Both the position numbers and the translations under genes were made by a program. The notes below the pieces were generated by a model, which saw only the letters and a list, made by a program, of their open reading frames with translations, was not told the origin of the DNA and did not search any database. Below are positions 17,676 to 25,642 of a DNA stretch of 40,961 nt, in pieces. Each line of letters begins with the position of its first letter. The first letter of the stretch is position 1. Location of the stretch: NCBI GenBank assembly GCA_028689615.1, contig JAQVCV010000044.1, forward strand, positions 1 to 40,961, written 5' to 3'. The DNA comes from Bacteroidales bacterium (lineage in GTDB: Bacteria; Bacteroidota; Bacteroidia; Bacteroidales; TTA-H9).

Positions 17676-18416
17676 TCAGGCAGTGACCTCGGCGGGCACG
17701 GTTTGCCGGTCGGCTACCCTGATGGGGTTTTCGTTGCGGTAGTCGGCTTCGATAAGGCCGTCTTTAATTCGAACAATCCGATGCGCGTGGCGGGCAATGT
17801 CTTCTTCGTGGGTTACCAGGATGATGGTGTTGCCCAGCCGGTGAATCTCCTCGAAAAGGCCCATGATTTCGATCGAGGTTTTGGAATCGAGGTTCCCTGT
17901 GGGTTCGTCGGCCAGGATGATGCTGGGATGGTTAACCAAAGCACGGGCCACCGCCACGCGTTGCCGCTGACCGCCCGACAGCTCGTTGGGTTTGTGAGTC
18001 ATGCGGTCGCTCAGACCCACCTGTGTCAACACCTCGGTAGCTCTTTCCTGGCGGTCGGTTTTCGACATACCGCTGTAGATCAACGGAAGGGTAACGTTTT
18101 CGAGGGCAGTGCTCCTGGGTAACAGGTTGAAGGTTTGAAACACGAAACCAATCTGACGGTTGCGGATCTCGGCCAGTTCGTTGTCGCCCAACTTGCTCAC
18201 ATCGTCGCCGGCCAGAAAATACTGCCCACCCGACGGGGTATCCAGACAGCCAAGTATGTTCATCAGGGTTGATTTTCCCGATCCCGACGCGCCCATCAGC
18301 GCTACATACTCGTTGCGGTTCACCGTGAGCGAAACCGATTGAAGTGCTTTCACCACCTCGGTTCCCACCTTGTAGTGCTTTTTAATGTCAACCAGACGAA
18401 TTACTTCCTGACTCAT
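17676..18416 (-). CDS. ABC transporter ATP-binding protein, MacB/LolD type
   Basis: A 246-residue ATPase subunit. Walker A is GASGSGKST (42-50), the Q-loop is [10 protein letters not shown] (92-101), the signature is LSGGQ (146-150), Walker B is IILADEP (166-172), and the switch histidine is H203. The insertion and the [12 protein letters not shown] segment are typical of the MacB/LolD/FtsE-like branch, whose partners are FtsX-fold permeases acting in lipoprotein release, efflux or mechanotransmission. No such permease is adjacent, so the partner is encoded elsewhere. It lies 50 nt downstream of the methyltransferase gene, with a possible internal -7 box. Confidence 0.92.
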   Translation of the reverse strand: MSQEVIRLVDIKKHYKVGTEVVKALQSVSLTVNRNEYVALMGASGSGKSTLMNILGCLDTPSGGQYFLAGDDVSKLGDNELAEIRNRQIGFVFQTFNLLPRSTALENVTLPLIYSGMSKTDRQERATEVLTQVGLSDRMTHKPNELSGGQRQRVAVARALVNHPSIILADEPTGNLDSKTSIEIMGLFEEIHRLGNTIILVTHEEDIARHAHRIVRIKDGLIEADYRNENPIRVADRQTVPAEVTA

Positions 18417-18461
18417 GATAATTTATTTTACGGTGTTAGGGTTTAAACCAGAAAACAGATG

Positions 18462-18469
18462 CAAATTTA
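18462..18469 (-). promoter_or_regulatory. Candidate internal -7 element for the ABC ATPase gene
   Basis: TAAATTTG on the minus strand overlaps the methyltransferase stop codon and lies 45 nt before the ATPase start. It would allow transcription separate from the upstream gene; -33 is poor. Confidence 0.4.
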
Positions 18470-19264
18470 AAAACAATCGCGGTTACGGAGCACGAAATGC
18501 TGACGACTCAATTCTTTGCGAAAGAACACCAGCCCAAAAGTAAACAAATCGGCGGTTACCTTCACCCGCTCGTCAGCACGAATGGCGTCCCAGGCTTTTT
18601 CCATCCCCGGCGACCAGTGGATGTCGTCGAAAATAAAAACGGTGTCGTTTGTGGCGTGTCTGGCGAAGCGGTCGAAGTAGTCGAGCGTGGGGGCTTCGCG
18701 GTGATCGCCATCAAACACCACAAGCGAGGGTTTCAGGTTGGCAATAAAACCGGGAGTGAGCACCTCGGCAAAGGCTCCGTGAACCACTTCCACATCCGAC
18801 GCCCCGAATTGTGAAATGTTACGTCGGGCCAAAGTGGCCACCTCTCCGCTCCCTTCAATGGTTATGATCCGGGCCTGGGGCGCGGCCTCCTTCAGAAACA
18901 ACGTCCCGATGCCCAAAGAAGTGCCCAGCTCAACAACTATTTCGGGTTGAAAGTGCCGCACCAGCCTGTAGAGCAACTTACCGGTCCGGGGTTGGCGCCC
19001 CGAATGAAGTGCCAGTTGCTTTACAACACGGGTGTTGCCAGGGGTGTGACGACTCCCGCCTCCCAAATCGTCAACCTCAATCAGGCTTCTGTCGCCAAGC
19101 AGTTGCCTCCTGAGTGCCAAGGGCGCCTGCACCTGGCTGTCGGAGGTGGAACAATCAACAGCTTCGGTCATCAGCCTGTACATGAACGGAGAGTGCAGTC
19201 CGTGAGCCGAAACGGCTCCGAAAAAATAACGCAGAAAACTTACAGCTAAACTAAATGTGGGCAT
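18467..19264 (-). CDS. Class I SAM-dependent methyltransferase (O-methyltransferase-like)
   Basis: A 265-residue protein with a Rossmann-type core. SAM motif I is VVELGTSLGIGTLF (110-123), the acidic end of strand 2 is IITIEGSG (133-140), and motif IV is LVVFDGDH followed by FIFDDIHWSPGM. The core order resembles caffeoyl-CoA/catechol O-methyltransferase-like proteins. The N-terminal 90 residues (SAHGLHSPFMYRL...) are characteristic of a Bacteroidota subgroup and have no function I can name. The substrate is unknown. It starts 18 nt from its own -7 box and is divergent from the prenyltransferase. It may be the first gene of a three-gene transcript with the ABC ATPase and the adenosyltransferase. 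Confidence 0.82.
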   Translation of the reverse strand: MPTFSLAVSFLRYFFGAVSAHGLHSPFMYRLMTEAVDCSTSDSQVQAPLALRRQLLGDRSLIEVDDLGGGSRHTPGNTRVVKQLALHSGRQPRTGKLLYRLVRHFQPEIVVELGTSLGIGTLFLKEAAPQARIITIEGSGEVATLARRNISQFGASDVEVVHGAFAEVLTPGFIANLKPSLVVFDGDHREAPTLDYFDRFARHATNDTVFIFDDIHWSPGMEKAWDAIRADERVKVTADLFTFGLVFFRKELSRQHFVLRNRDCF

Positions 19265-19282
19265 GGGTGTTTATTGCACCGG

Positions 19283-19290
19283 CAAAACTA
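19283..19290 (-). promoter_or_regulatory. -7 element of the methyltransferase gene
   Basis: TAGTTTTG on the minus strand, 18 nt before the start at 19264. It lies one base from the opposite-strand box of the prenyltransferase gene. Confidence 0.5.
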
Positions 19291-19291
19291 A

Positions 19292-19299
19292 TAAATTTG
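19292..19299 (+). promoter_or_regulatory. -7 element of the prenyltransferase gene
   Basis: TAAATTTG, 42 nt before ATG 19342. The two back-to-back boxes lie within an inverted repeat, GGCAAA (19281-19286) and TTTGCC (19296-19301). The two promoters therefore face each other and probably compete for polymerase. Confidence 0.5.
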
Positions 19300-19341
19300 C
19301 CTCGCCTACGGGCTACACCTTCAATATTGTATATCGTTCAG

Positions 19342-20220
19342 ATGTTTCTATCTCGGTTTCCGCTAAAGTTTAAAAACTATCTCTCGCTGGTGAAATTCAG
19401 CCACACCCTGTTTTCGATGCCTTTTGCAGTAACGGGCTACTTTTTGGCATTGGCTGAGCCACAACACCATTTTTCGTGGCACACCCTGGGTCTGGTGCTG
19501 CTGGCTGTGCTGTTGGCACGCAACACTGCCATGGCCTTCAACCGCTACGCCGACAGGCATTTCGATGCTGCCAACCCACGAACCGCCGGCCGCGAAATCC
19601 CTGCCCGTGTCATCAAAGCCCGATCGGCACTGCTTTTCTCGCTTATCAACGCTGCCCTTTTCATGGGTACAGCCTGGTTGCTCAACCCGTTGTGTTTCGG
19701 GTTGTCGCCGGTGGCCCTCCTGGTGGTAATGGGCTACAGCTATGCCAAACGCTTCACGGCTCTGGCACACATCATTCTGGGTATGGGGTTGTCGCTGTCG
19801 CCCATTGGGGCCTACCTGGCTGTAACAGGTTCTTTTGCAATCACACCGGTGATGCTTAGTCTGGCTGTGCTCTTCTGGGTTGCCGGATTCGACGTCATTT
19901 ATGCCCTTCAGGATGAAGCATTCGATCGTTCACAGGGACTGCTAAGCATCCCGGCCAGGTTTGGCACCAGGTGGTCGCTGGCGATCAGCTCGTTGCTGCA
20001 CCTGATTTCGGCCGGGTTTCTCGTGGTGGTGAGTTTGCGGGCATTCGGTGCGGTATCGTGGATGGGTACAGCCGTTTTTCTTTTGCTGCTGGCTTATCAG
20101 CATGTTGTGGTTGGCAATGGACGTCTCGAACGGATCAACCTGGCCTTTTTTACACTCAACGGAATCGCCAGTGTTGTATTCATGGTGCTGGCTGTGACAG
20201 GAATGGTTGCAGCAATATAA
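19342..20220 (+). CDS. UbiA-family polyprenyltransferase (MqnP/UbiA-like)
   Basis: A 292-residue membrane enzyme. ATG 19342 is preferred to an in-frame ATG at 19255, because the latter overlaps the divergent methyltransferase gene and lies upstream of the promoter box. It has about eight or nine membrane segments. Both Mg-prenyl-diphosphate motifs are present: N67xxxD71xxxD75 (NRYADRHFD) and D191xxxD195 (ALQDEAFDRS). The family attaches a polyprenyl chain to an aromatic acid during quinone synthesis. The GREIPAR segment after the first motif fits 4-hydroxybenzoate-type or futalosine-pathway (MqnP) members. It probably works in menaquinone supply. No other quinone genes are adjacent. Confidence 0.87.
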   Translation: MFLSRFPLKFKNYLSLVKFSHTLFSMPFAVTGYFLALAEPQHHFSWHTLGLVLLAVLLARNTAMAFNRYADRHFDAANPRTAGREIPARVIKARSALLFSLINAALFMGTAWLLNPLCFGLSPVALLVVMGYSYAKRFTALAHIILGMGLSLSPIGAYLAVTGSFAITPVMLSLAVLFWVAGFDVIYALQDEAFDRSQGLLSIPARFGTRWSLAISSLLHLISAGFLVVVSLRAFGAVSWMGTAVFLLLLAYQHVVVGNGRLERINLAFFTLNGIASVVFMVLAVTGMVAAI

Positions 20221-20239
20221 CGACGTGTGACGGATCAGT

Positions 20240-21532
20240 TCATTTGCGTGCCAGCCGCTTTGCAACAACCTGTCGCAAAAGCCTCAAATCGGAATTTCCA
20301 ACCAGAAACTCAACAGGGCGGCTTCCCGAAAGGCGACAAAAAACCACCCCCTGGTAAACAGCGCTGGCAATATAGGCTGCTGATGCCGTGAGCCCCGCTC
20401 CTGTGATTCCCAGGTATTTTACAGCCGGGTAAATGGTCAACACCGTAATTGCGAGCCCTGCAACCGATGCTCTGAAATTGTAAACCGGTCTCCCTGTTCC
20501 GCTGAAGTAATGGCTGAAAATCATGGTAGCTGCCAAAGCAACCACTCCTGCACCCAAAGCAATTATCACCGGACGCACCAACCCAAAGTCGCTTCCGAGC
20601 ACTGCGGCGAAAAATTGCGGGGGAATCAACACCAAAATCAACATGGCTGCAAAAGTGAGCAAAACAGTGAATTTGAGAAGAACCAGGGTGATAAGGCGGT
20701 TGTGCTCATGATCGGTGCTGTTCGACAGGTGGCTGAACTGTACCAGAGCAATGCTTTGACCAATGATGCGCAACCCCTCGGTGAGTTGGGCCCCGGCGTT
20801 GTAAACGCCCAGCGCGGCAGGTCCAAGTAACGGACCAATCAGGTAAAAACTGAAACGCTTGTTGCCCAGATGCACCAAACTGGCAAGTTGTCCCTGCATT
20901 CCAAAGGCGAGAATCTCTTTCAGCCTCCCGCGCCATCCTGCCAACGACTCAAACCTGACCAGTTGCCTCGTGGCCCACATCCCCGCCAGCCATGAAACAC
21001 CATAACCTGCCGCCATAGCTCCCACCCATGCCCTGGCATCGCGCAGATTGGCAACGAAAAGCAGAAGCATCAAAGCACCAAATTGCACCGTAACCTGAAG
21101 CGAGAAAACCCGGTTGTAAGCTGCCACCTGTTCGTTACCCAGCAACAGGTTCTGGTGGATGCCAGCCCACGACACCAACAGCGACAACCCCAATATCTGC
21201 CACCCGTAACCCTGAGGAACCACGGCAGCATATATTTCGGGAAACCAAGACAAAAAAAGACCTGTCAGGAGAGCAGCCACCACCACCACAACGGCCCAGA
21301 TGTAAGCAGGTAACATGAGACGCCACACTCCCATGCGCGATGTGAAAAAAACCAGCGAACTGCCTCCGAAAAAATCGTTGGCCATGGCAACAACCGTTAC
21401 ATCGAGCAAAACAACTCCTGTAACGCCATACTCCGGTGCCCCCATCCAGCGGGCTGCTATCACCACCATGGCAACGCCAAGGATTGCGTTGAGGAGTCGG
21501 GCTCCGGCCGTAATGACAACCTTTTTAAACAT
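20240..21532 (-). CDS. Polysaccharide flippase-like membrane protein (MOP superfamily)
   Basis: A 430-residue protein with 12-14 hydrophobic segments and the N-terminal pattern of Wzx/MurJ-type exporters (GARLLNAILGVAMVVIAARWMGAPEYGV). It would move lipid-linked glycans across the inner membrane. ATG 21532 was chosen because it overlaps the upstream stop (TAA at 21525-21527) by 8 nt, a translational-coupling arrangement. An in-frame ATG 10 codons upstream is possible. Coupling to the formyltransferase/propeller gene suggests the two act on the same glycan or envelope lipid. Confidence 0.83.
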   Translation of the reverse strand: MFKKVVITAGARLLNAILGVAMVVIAARWMGAPEYGVTGVVLLDVTVVAMANDFFGGSSLVFFTSRMGVWRLMLPAYIWAVVVVVAALLTGLFLSWFPEIYAAVVPQGYGWQILGLSLLVSWAGIHQNLLLGNEQVAAYNRVFSLQVTVQFGALMLLLFVANLRDARAWVGAMAAGYGVSWLAGMWATRQLVRFESLAGWRGRLKEILAFGMQGQLASLVHLGNKRFSFYLIGPLLGPAALGVYNAGAQLTEGLRIIGQSIALVQFSHLSNSTDHEHNRLITLVLLKFTVLLTFAAMLILVLIPPQFFAAVLGSDFGLVRPVIIALGAGVVALAATMIFSHYFSGTGRPVYNFRASVAGLAITVLTIYPAVKYLGITGAGLTASAAYIASAVYQGVVFCRLSGSRPVEFLVGNSDLRLLRQVVAKRLARK

Positions 21533-23198
21533 GATGAAAAACACGTTTGAAGTGAAGGGCAAATTTAGCCCTGAAAACCGAACTCACAAACACGAAGCGT
21601 TTGCCGTCAAACACTTCGGTGTACCGGTTTTTGCCATAGGTATGCAAGCCCCTGCCAAAACGCGACGAAAGGTCGGGCTCTGCATATCCGGCTGCCTTTT
21701 CAAGAAAAGTATCGGGAGTTAGGTTCAGGAGGTGGTTCAACACAACACGCCGACCGTAGTGGATGCTGCAATCCTGCGCAGGACGGATAAGTTTCTCCTG
21801 ATCGAAGAAAAGCGGACCAGCCGGACGGCTGCCGCGCAGATCGCTCTTCACAGGGTTGAGCAGATGCGGGTGGTAAGGGCCACGCAAATCGTCGGAATAA
21901 AACACGAAGAGGTGGATGCTCGGAGCCTCTTTCGAGGTGCAGAAAAGCCACCAGCGCTCTCCATCGTTCCACAACATCGGGTCAACGCCCGGGAAGTTGT
22001 CAACCAGCACCGTGTCGAAAACAAGTTGATCAAGAGACTCGTCGAACCGGTAAAGTCTGATTTGGCCTGATGAAAAAGCTTCGGGAATGCAAAATATTTC
22101 TCCATCATGGGTTACCGGCGATGGAAACGAAAGGTGCCAGGGCTCGCTGAGGATCACCCTTTTTGAGGCAGGGTAAGACGCAATCTGGCTAACTGCTACC
22201 GATGCGATGTGCCCCTTACCCGAGCGGCAATCGTACTCTTCGAACCAAATGTATTCCTCGCCCTTGATGGTGACCAGAAAGGGGTCGGCCACGAAAATAT
22301 GCCGCGACGGTTTGGGAAACCAAACAGGTGACGAATCGTTTTCATTGCTCATTTTCAGCGCTATGTTCCAGTCCTCGGCACTAAAAAGCTCGCTGTAGTG
22401 GAACGTCAGGCGGTGAACCATCATTTTGAGCAAAAGCCAGGCAAAAGTTAGATTGCGCGGTGGGCGAAACAAGGGAGCAGATGAACGGGCAGGCTGCCCC
22501 GACGTTTGACCCTTTGAAAGCGCAGCAGCGCACCGTGCCGGCCAGTCGGCTGCACCCCACAGCAACTGGTCGAGGTGATCGCTCCACGATCGGTTGATGG
22601 TGCGAAACCACCCTTTGTGAAGCACTTCACCATCGTCGAGACGTTGGGTGAGGCGTTGCAACATGACACCCGTAACAGGATCGCCATGCATGATCTCCCA
22701 CAAGCCTGGAGGGCTGCCGCGGTAAAGCTGCTCGTCGCCGTGGTGAAACGACCACACCCCGTGGCGTGCCGCCAACAAAACATCGCCCTTCACAATGCCA
22801 AATCCGAAACGGAGCAGGAAATGCAGATCGCGCGAACGAATGGCCTCCACTGCATCAGGAGGCAGGTAGTTGCTTATCCCTTTGCTGACAGGGACCACAT
22901 GCATCACCCCGGCACCTGAAAGCAGCGAGGCAACGCTAACCCTCTGAAGTGCCTTCGGACGAAAAAGGAAACGGTAGTAAAGGTTGAACAAAAGCCGCGA
23001 ATAGTCGTAATGCCAAAGTTTTTGCACCCACGGTGTTTTTGAGAAAGGGGTGGCATCCATCACCGCCAAATCGAGCACGGCGCCGCGCGATACCAGATGG
23101 TTGAGGGCTTCTGCCTGCCAGGCTTCCGCTTCAACAGAATTGAGCAACACCCCGAAGCGGATACCCGACAGATTGTTTGATGCTATTCCGGCTTTCAT
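21525..23198 (-). CDS. Fusion of a formyltransferase-like domain and a GIPC-transferase-type beta-propeller
   Basis: A 557-residue two-part protein. Residues about 10-215 resemble the methionyl-tRNA/sugar N-formyltransferase fold, with FHHGDEQLYRGSPPG (151-165) and TGVMLQRLTQRLDDGEV (176-192). The catalytic His (152/153) and Asp (188/189) positions are present, but the Asn of the usual Asn-x-His is Ser150. Residues about 285-545 form a five-bladed propeller-like region (FVADPF, WYLS-type PSPVTHDGEIFCIPE, FPGVDPMLWNDGERWWLFCT, RPAQDCS, YGKNRYTEVF). This region resembles the N-terminal domain of plant glucosamine inositolphosphorylceramide transferases. Likely role: modification of a surface glycan or glycolipid, supported by the coupled flippase. 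Donor and acceptor are unknown. Confidence 0.72.
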   Translation of the reverse strand: MKAGIASNNLSGIRFGVLLNSVEAEAWQAEALNHLVSRGAVLDLAVMDATPFSKTPWVQKLWHYDYSRLLFNLYYRFLFRPKALQRVSVASLLSGAGVMHVVPVSKGISNYLPPDAVEAIRSRDLHFLLRFGFGIVKGDVLLAARHGVWSFHHGDEQLYRGSPPGLWEIMHGDPVTGVMLQRLTQRLDDGEVLHKGWFRTINRSWSDHLDQLLWGAADWPARCAAALSKGQTSGQPARSSAPLFRPPRNLTFAWLLLKMMVHRLTFHYSELFSAEDWNIALKMSNENDSSPVWFPKPSRHIFVADPFLVTIKGEEYIWFEEYDCRSGKGHIASVAVSQIASYPASKRVILSEPWHLSFPSPVTHDGEIFCIPEAFSSGQIRLYRFDESLDQLVFDTVLVDNFPGVDPMLWNDGERWWLFCTSKEAPSIHLFVFYSDDLRGPYHPHLLNPVKSDLRGSRPAGPLFFDQEKLIRPAQDCSIHYGRRVVLNHLLNLTPDTFLEKAAGYAEPDLSSRFGRGLHTYGKNRYTEVFDGKRFVFVSSVFRAKFALHFKRVFHHV

Positions 23199-23202
23199 GG
23201 GG

Positions 23203-23210
23203 CAAAGATA
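23203..23210 (-). promoter_or_regulatory. -7 element of the fusion gene, nearly leaderless
   Basis: TATCTTTG on the minus strand ends 4 nt before the ATG at 23198, the same spacing as the epimerase-like gene. Confidence 0.55.
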
Positions 23211-23261
23211 GGGATTGCCGCCGGGTTGTAAAGAAAGGGCGGTGCCGATTTGAATGGTGCT

Positions 23262-23714
23262 CTATTTCACCTCCTCTTCTGCCAGCAGTTGCCCAACAAT
23301 TTGTGCTGCCGAACCCACCAGGAGGGGGCATTTTGATTTGAAAGCCCCCTTTTCACGTGCCTGTTGCAACCCTTCGGGTGTACTGATATCGGTTTCGAGC
23401 AATTGGTTGCAATGAACCGATCCATGGAGTGTCTCGAACATCGAAAGAAACCTTTTTGTAAGTCTGAAAACCTGATCACGTGCTTCCTGCGACTGATCGG
23501 CATAACCGTGATGAAGCCCTATGGCCATCAGTGCGCCACTAACGGCTCCACACAATTCACCACGGTACGAAATTCCGGCGGCAAAACCCGACGCCAGTTT
23601 CAGGGCCGAAGCATCCTCTTTGAAGTATTCCCTTCCGCAAGCGTAAAGAACCGATTGCGCGCAATTGAAACCCTGGGCAAACATACTGGTAGCTAATGAA
23701 GAAAAGTCTGTCAT
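23262..23714 (-). CDS. C_GCAxxG_C_C family cysteine protein
   Basis: A 150-residue protein of the C_GCAxxG_C_C family (redox-active, function not settled). The start at 23714 (MTDFSSLA) is preferred; one 3 codons upstream (23723) is equally possible, and the longer frame to 23834 adds non-homologous sequence. Conserved cysteines are C18 (GFNCAQSVL), C26, C55 (GELCGAVSGALM), C102 and C129 (KSKCP). It is helical with a glycine-rich core. Relatives are often encoded beside metal or redox systems, but here the neighbours are glycan genes, so the context is uninformative. A TATTTTCG sequence about 20 nt upstream is an imperfect -7 box. Confidence 0.85.
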   Translation of the reverse strand: MTDFSSLATSMFAQGFNCAQSVLYACGREYFKEDASALKLASGFAAGISYRGELCGAVSGALMAIGLHHGYADQSQEARDQVFRLTKRFLSMFETLHGSVHCNQLLETDISTPEGLQQAREKGAFKSKCPLLVGSAAQIVGQLLAEEEVK

Positions 23715-24213
23715 GTTATGCATATTTTTCGCAGCGAAAATACTCAATCTAACGAAACAAGGGGTTGAATGAATAAAAACGCTACCTGTTGCAGGAGTGG
23801 CGAATGAAAAAGGGACCAAAACCCGACAAATCACAATTCAACACGACACATTCTCGCAAGATGCCCTGCGTGAAATTGTCTTTTAAATCAATCCTTTAGA
23901 ATTGATTCTTTCGGTGTAAACAAAGTATCGATCGCAGAGCTCTTTTAGGAAATCCGCTAAAAGGGGTATTTTTGCAACGCTTTCGTTTTTTATACCATCT
24001 AAGTATTGAATGACAATAAATTGCTGTATGTTGCTGAAATCTGAGCTGTTGATTCTTCGTGGTTACGAAATAATGCCATTCACTCCATCCTTGACAAACA
24101 AATGCTTAAGATGCAATTATAAATCTGACATACATCGGATGATACCCCATGGTTCTACTATGCCAGACTGCAACGACGCACTTGTTTTCCAAGAATATAA
24201 CTCATAGTTTGTC
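23715..24213. other. Gene-free AT-rich stretch between divergent genes
   Basis: I find no credible gene here. It contains two perfect 7-bp dyads: AATCAAT...ATTGATT at 23886-23907 and CTTTTAG...CTAAAAG at 23942-23963. The second sits immediately before a TATTTTTG box (23967-23974). A 65-codon frame (24010-24207) ends 6 nt before the MBOAT gene but is unlike any protein family I know. Confidence 0.5.
23967..23974 (+). promoter_or_regulatory. Candidate -7 element for the MBOAT/SGNH module
   Basis: TATTTTTG, about 240 nt before the MBOAT start. TTTT at 23943-23946 sits at about -33 spacing. The dyad CTTTTAG/CTAAAAG occupies the space between, so a repressor could block it. Confidence 0.4.
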
Positions 24214-25629
24214 ATGCTATTTAACACAATTGACTTTGCTGTTTTCCTGCCTGTAATTCTTGTGCTATACTATGCTATACCGCACAAGTTCAGATGGATT
24301 TTACTTCTGATCGCCAGCTATTATTTTTACATGTGCTGGAAGGTCGAATATGTCTTTTTGATTGTTATTTCCACTCTGATTGATTACTTGGCCGGGTTGA
24401 TGATGGAAAGAGCATCTGATCGAAAATCAAGATTACCCTGGCTGGTTGCAAGTTTAATTACTAACCTTGGTTTTCTGTTTTTCTTTAAGTACTACAATTT
24501 TGTGTCTCTCAATCTCAACAATCTCTTTCATGCAACAGGTCTGTCCACGCAGCTGCCTTTGATGGATTTTCTTCTACCTGTAGGGATATCCTTTTATACT
24601 TTTCAAACCCTGAGTTACTCAATCGACGTGTATTATGGCCGCCAGAAGGCTGAAAAACACTTGGGATATTTCGCGCTTTATGTTTCATATTTTCCACAAT
24701 TGGTTGCTGGCCCTATAGAAAGATTTTCCCGACTTACCCCTCAATTGAAAACGCAACATCCGTTTTCATCTGATAATCTGATTAAGGGCTTAAGGTTGAT
24801 TCTGTACGGCCTGTTCATCAAGATGGTAATAGCCGATAACATTTCCGGTATCGTGGATCAGGTTTATCAGACCCCGGAACACTTCAGCTCTTTAGATATT
24901 TTGAAGGGTCTTTTCTTTTACTCGTTGCAGATTTACAGCGATTTTTATGGTTATTCCGTCATCGCAATCGGAGCCTCCCTGATTATGGGGATTCATTTAA
25001 TGGATAATTTCAAAACCCCCTATCTGGCCAAAAGCATTTCTGAGTTCTGGCAAAGGTGGCATATCTCGCTGTCAACATGGTTTCGTGATTATCTGTATTA
25101 TCCTTTAGGAGGGAACAGAGTGAAAATAAGCAGATGGGCATTCAATATCTTTGTAGTTTTTGTGGTAAGTGGAGTATGGCATGGTGCCAACTGGACCTTT
25201 TTGATCTGGGGTTCGTTGTATGGATTGGTGTATCTGGCAGAAAGAGGTATCAACCGATTTATCAACATGGATAAGGAGTGCAAGCCATTCTCAATAAGGC
25301 ATCTTTTACTAGCTCTCAAAACTTTTATACTGGTAACGGTTATCTGGGTGTTTTTCCGCAGTCAAAGCTTCGATGAAGCTCTGAATATATTTCGATTGCT
25401 AAGCCACTTCGATCGTCAGGCAACTGATGTCATTCTCATTCCACAATACATTTGGTTTCTAACAATTGTTTTTATCATTAGTGATTTGGCTCTTTATAAT
25501 GAAAGGTTTGATGGATGGCTTAGCAAAGTTCATGTTGTTGGCCGTTGGCTTATTTATGCTTTTCTGATATTCAGTATCGTGGTTTACGCCGGAGTAGAGA
25601 ACTTCCCTTTTATCTATTTTCAGTTTTAA
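24214..25629 (+). CDS. MBOAT-family O-acyltransferase (AlgI/DltB-like)
   Basis: A 471-residue membrane protein of the MBOAT family, which moves acyl groups across or along the membrane to extracellular sugars or teichoic acids. The hallmark region FWQRWHISLSTWFRDYLYYPLGG spans 278-300 (His283). The catalytic His is H323 in SGVWHGANWTFLIWG. The N-terminal VFLPVILVLYYAI...RWILLLIASYYFYMCW helices and the QLVAGPIERFSRL loop match AlgI/DltB-like members. The SGNH-like partner begins 13 nt downstream, reproducing the acyltransferase-plus-SGNH pairing known from alginate and D-alanine systems. GC content is visibly lower than in the flanking genes. Confidence 0.93.
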   Translation: MLFNTIDFAVFLPVILVLYYAIPHKFRWILLLIASYYFYMCWKVEYVFLIVISTLIDYLAGLMMERASDRKSRLPWLVASLITNLGFLFFFKYYNFVSLNLNNLFHATGLSTQLPLMDFLLPVGISFYTFQTLSYSIDVYYGRQKAEKHLGYFALYVSYFPQLVAGPIERFSRLTPQLKTQHPFSSDNLIKGLRLILYGLFIKMVIADNISGIVDQVYQTPEHFSSLDILKGLFFYSLQIYSDFYGYSVIAIGASLIMGIHLMDNFKTPYLAKSISEFWQRWHISLSTWFRDYLYYPLGGNRVKISRWAFNIFVVFVVSGVWHGANWTFLIWGSLYGLVYLAERGINRFINMDKECKPFSIRHLLLALKTFILVTVIWVFFRSQSFDEALNIFRLLSHFDRQATDVILIPQYIWFLTIVFIISDLALYNERFDGWLSKVHVVGRWLIYAFLIFSIVVYAGVENFPFIYFQF

Positions 25630-25642
25630 AAAAAGTCCAGTC

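Noticed and set aside
17071-18416. Reading the ABC ATPase as part of a vitamin B12 uptake (BtuD-like) system
   Set aside because: Sequence details (segment after the Walker A, signature context) place it in the MacB/LolD branch, and no BtuC/BtuF partner is present.
24010-24207. 65-codon frame ending 6 nt before the MBOAT gene
   Set aside because: The operon-like spacing drew attention, but the peptide has no recognisable fold, signal or family pattern and its composition looks random. Conservation in relatives would be needed to revive it.
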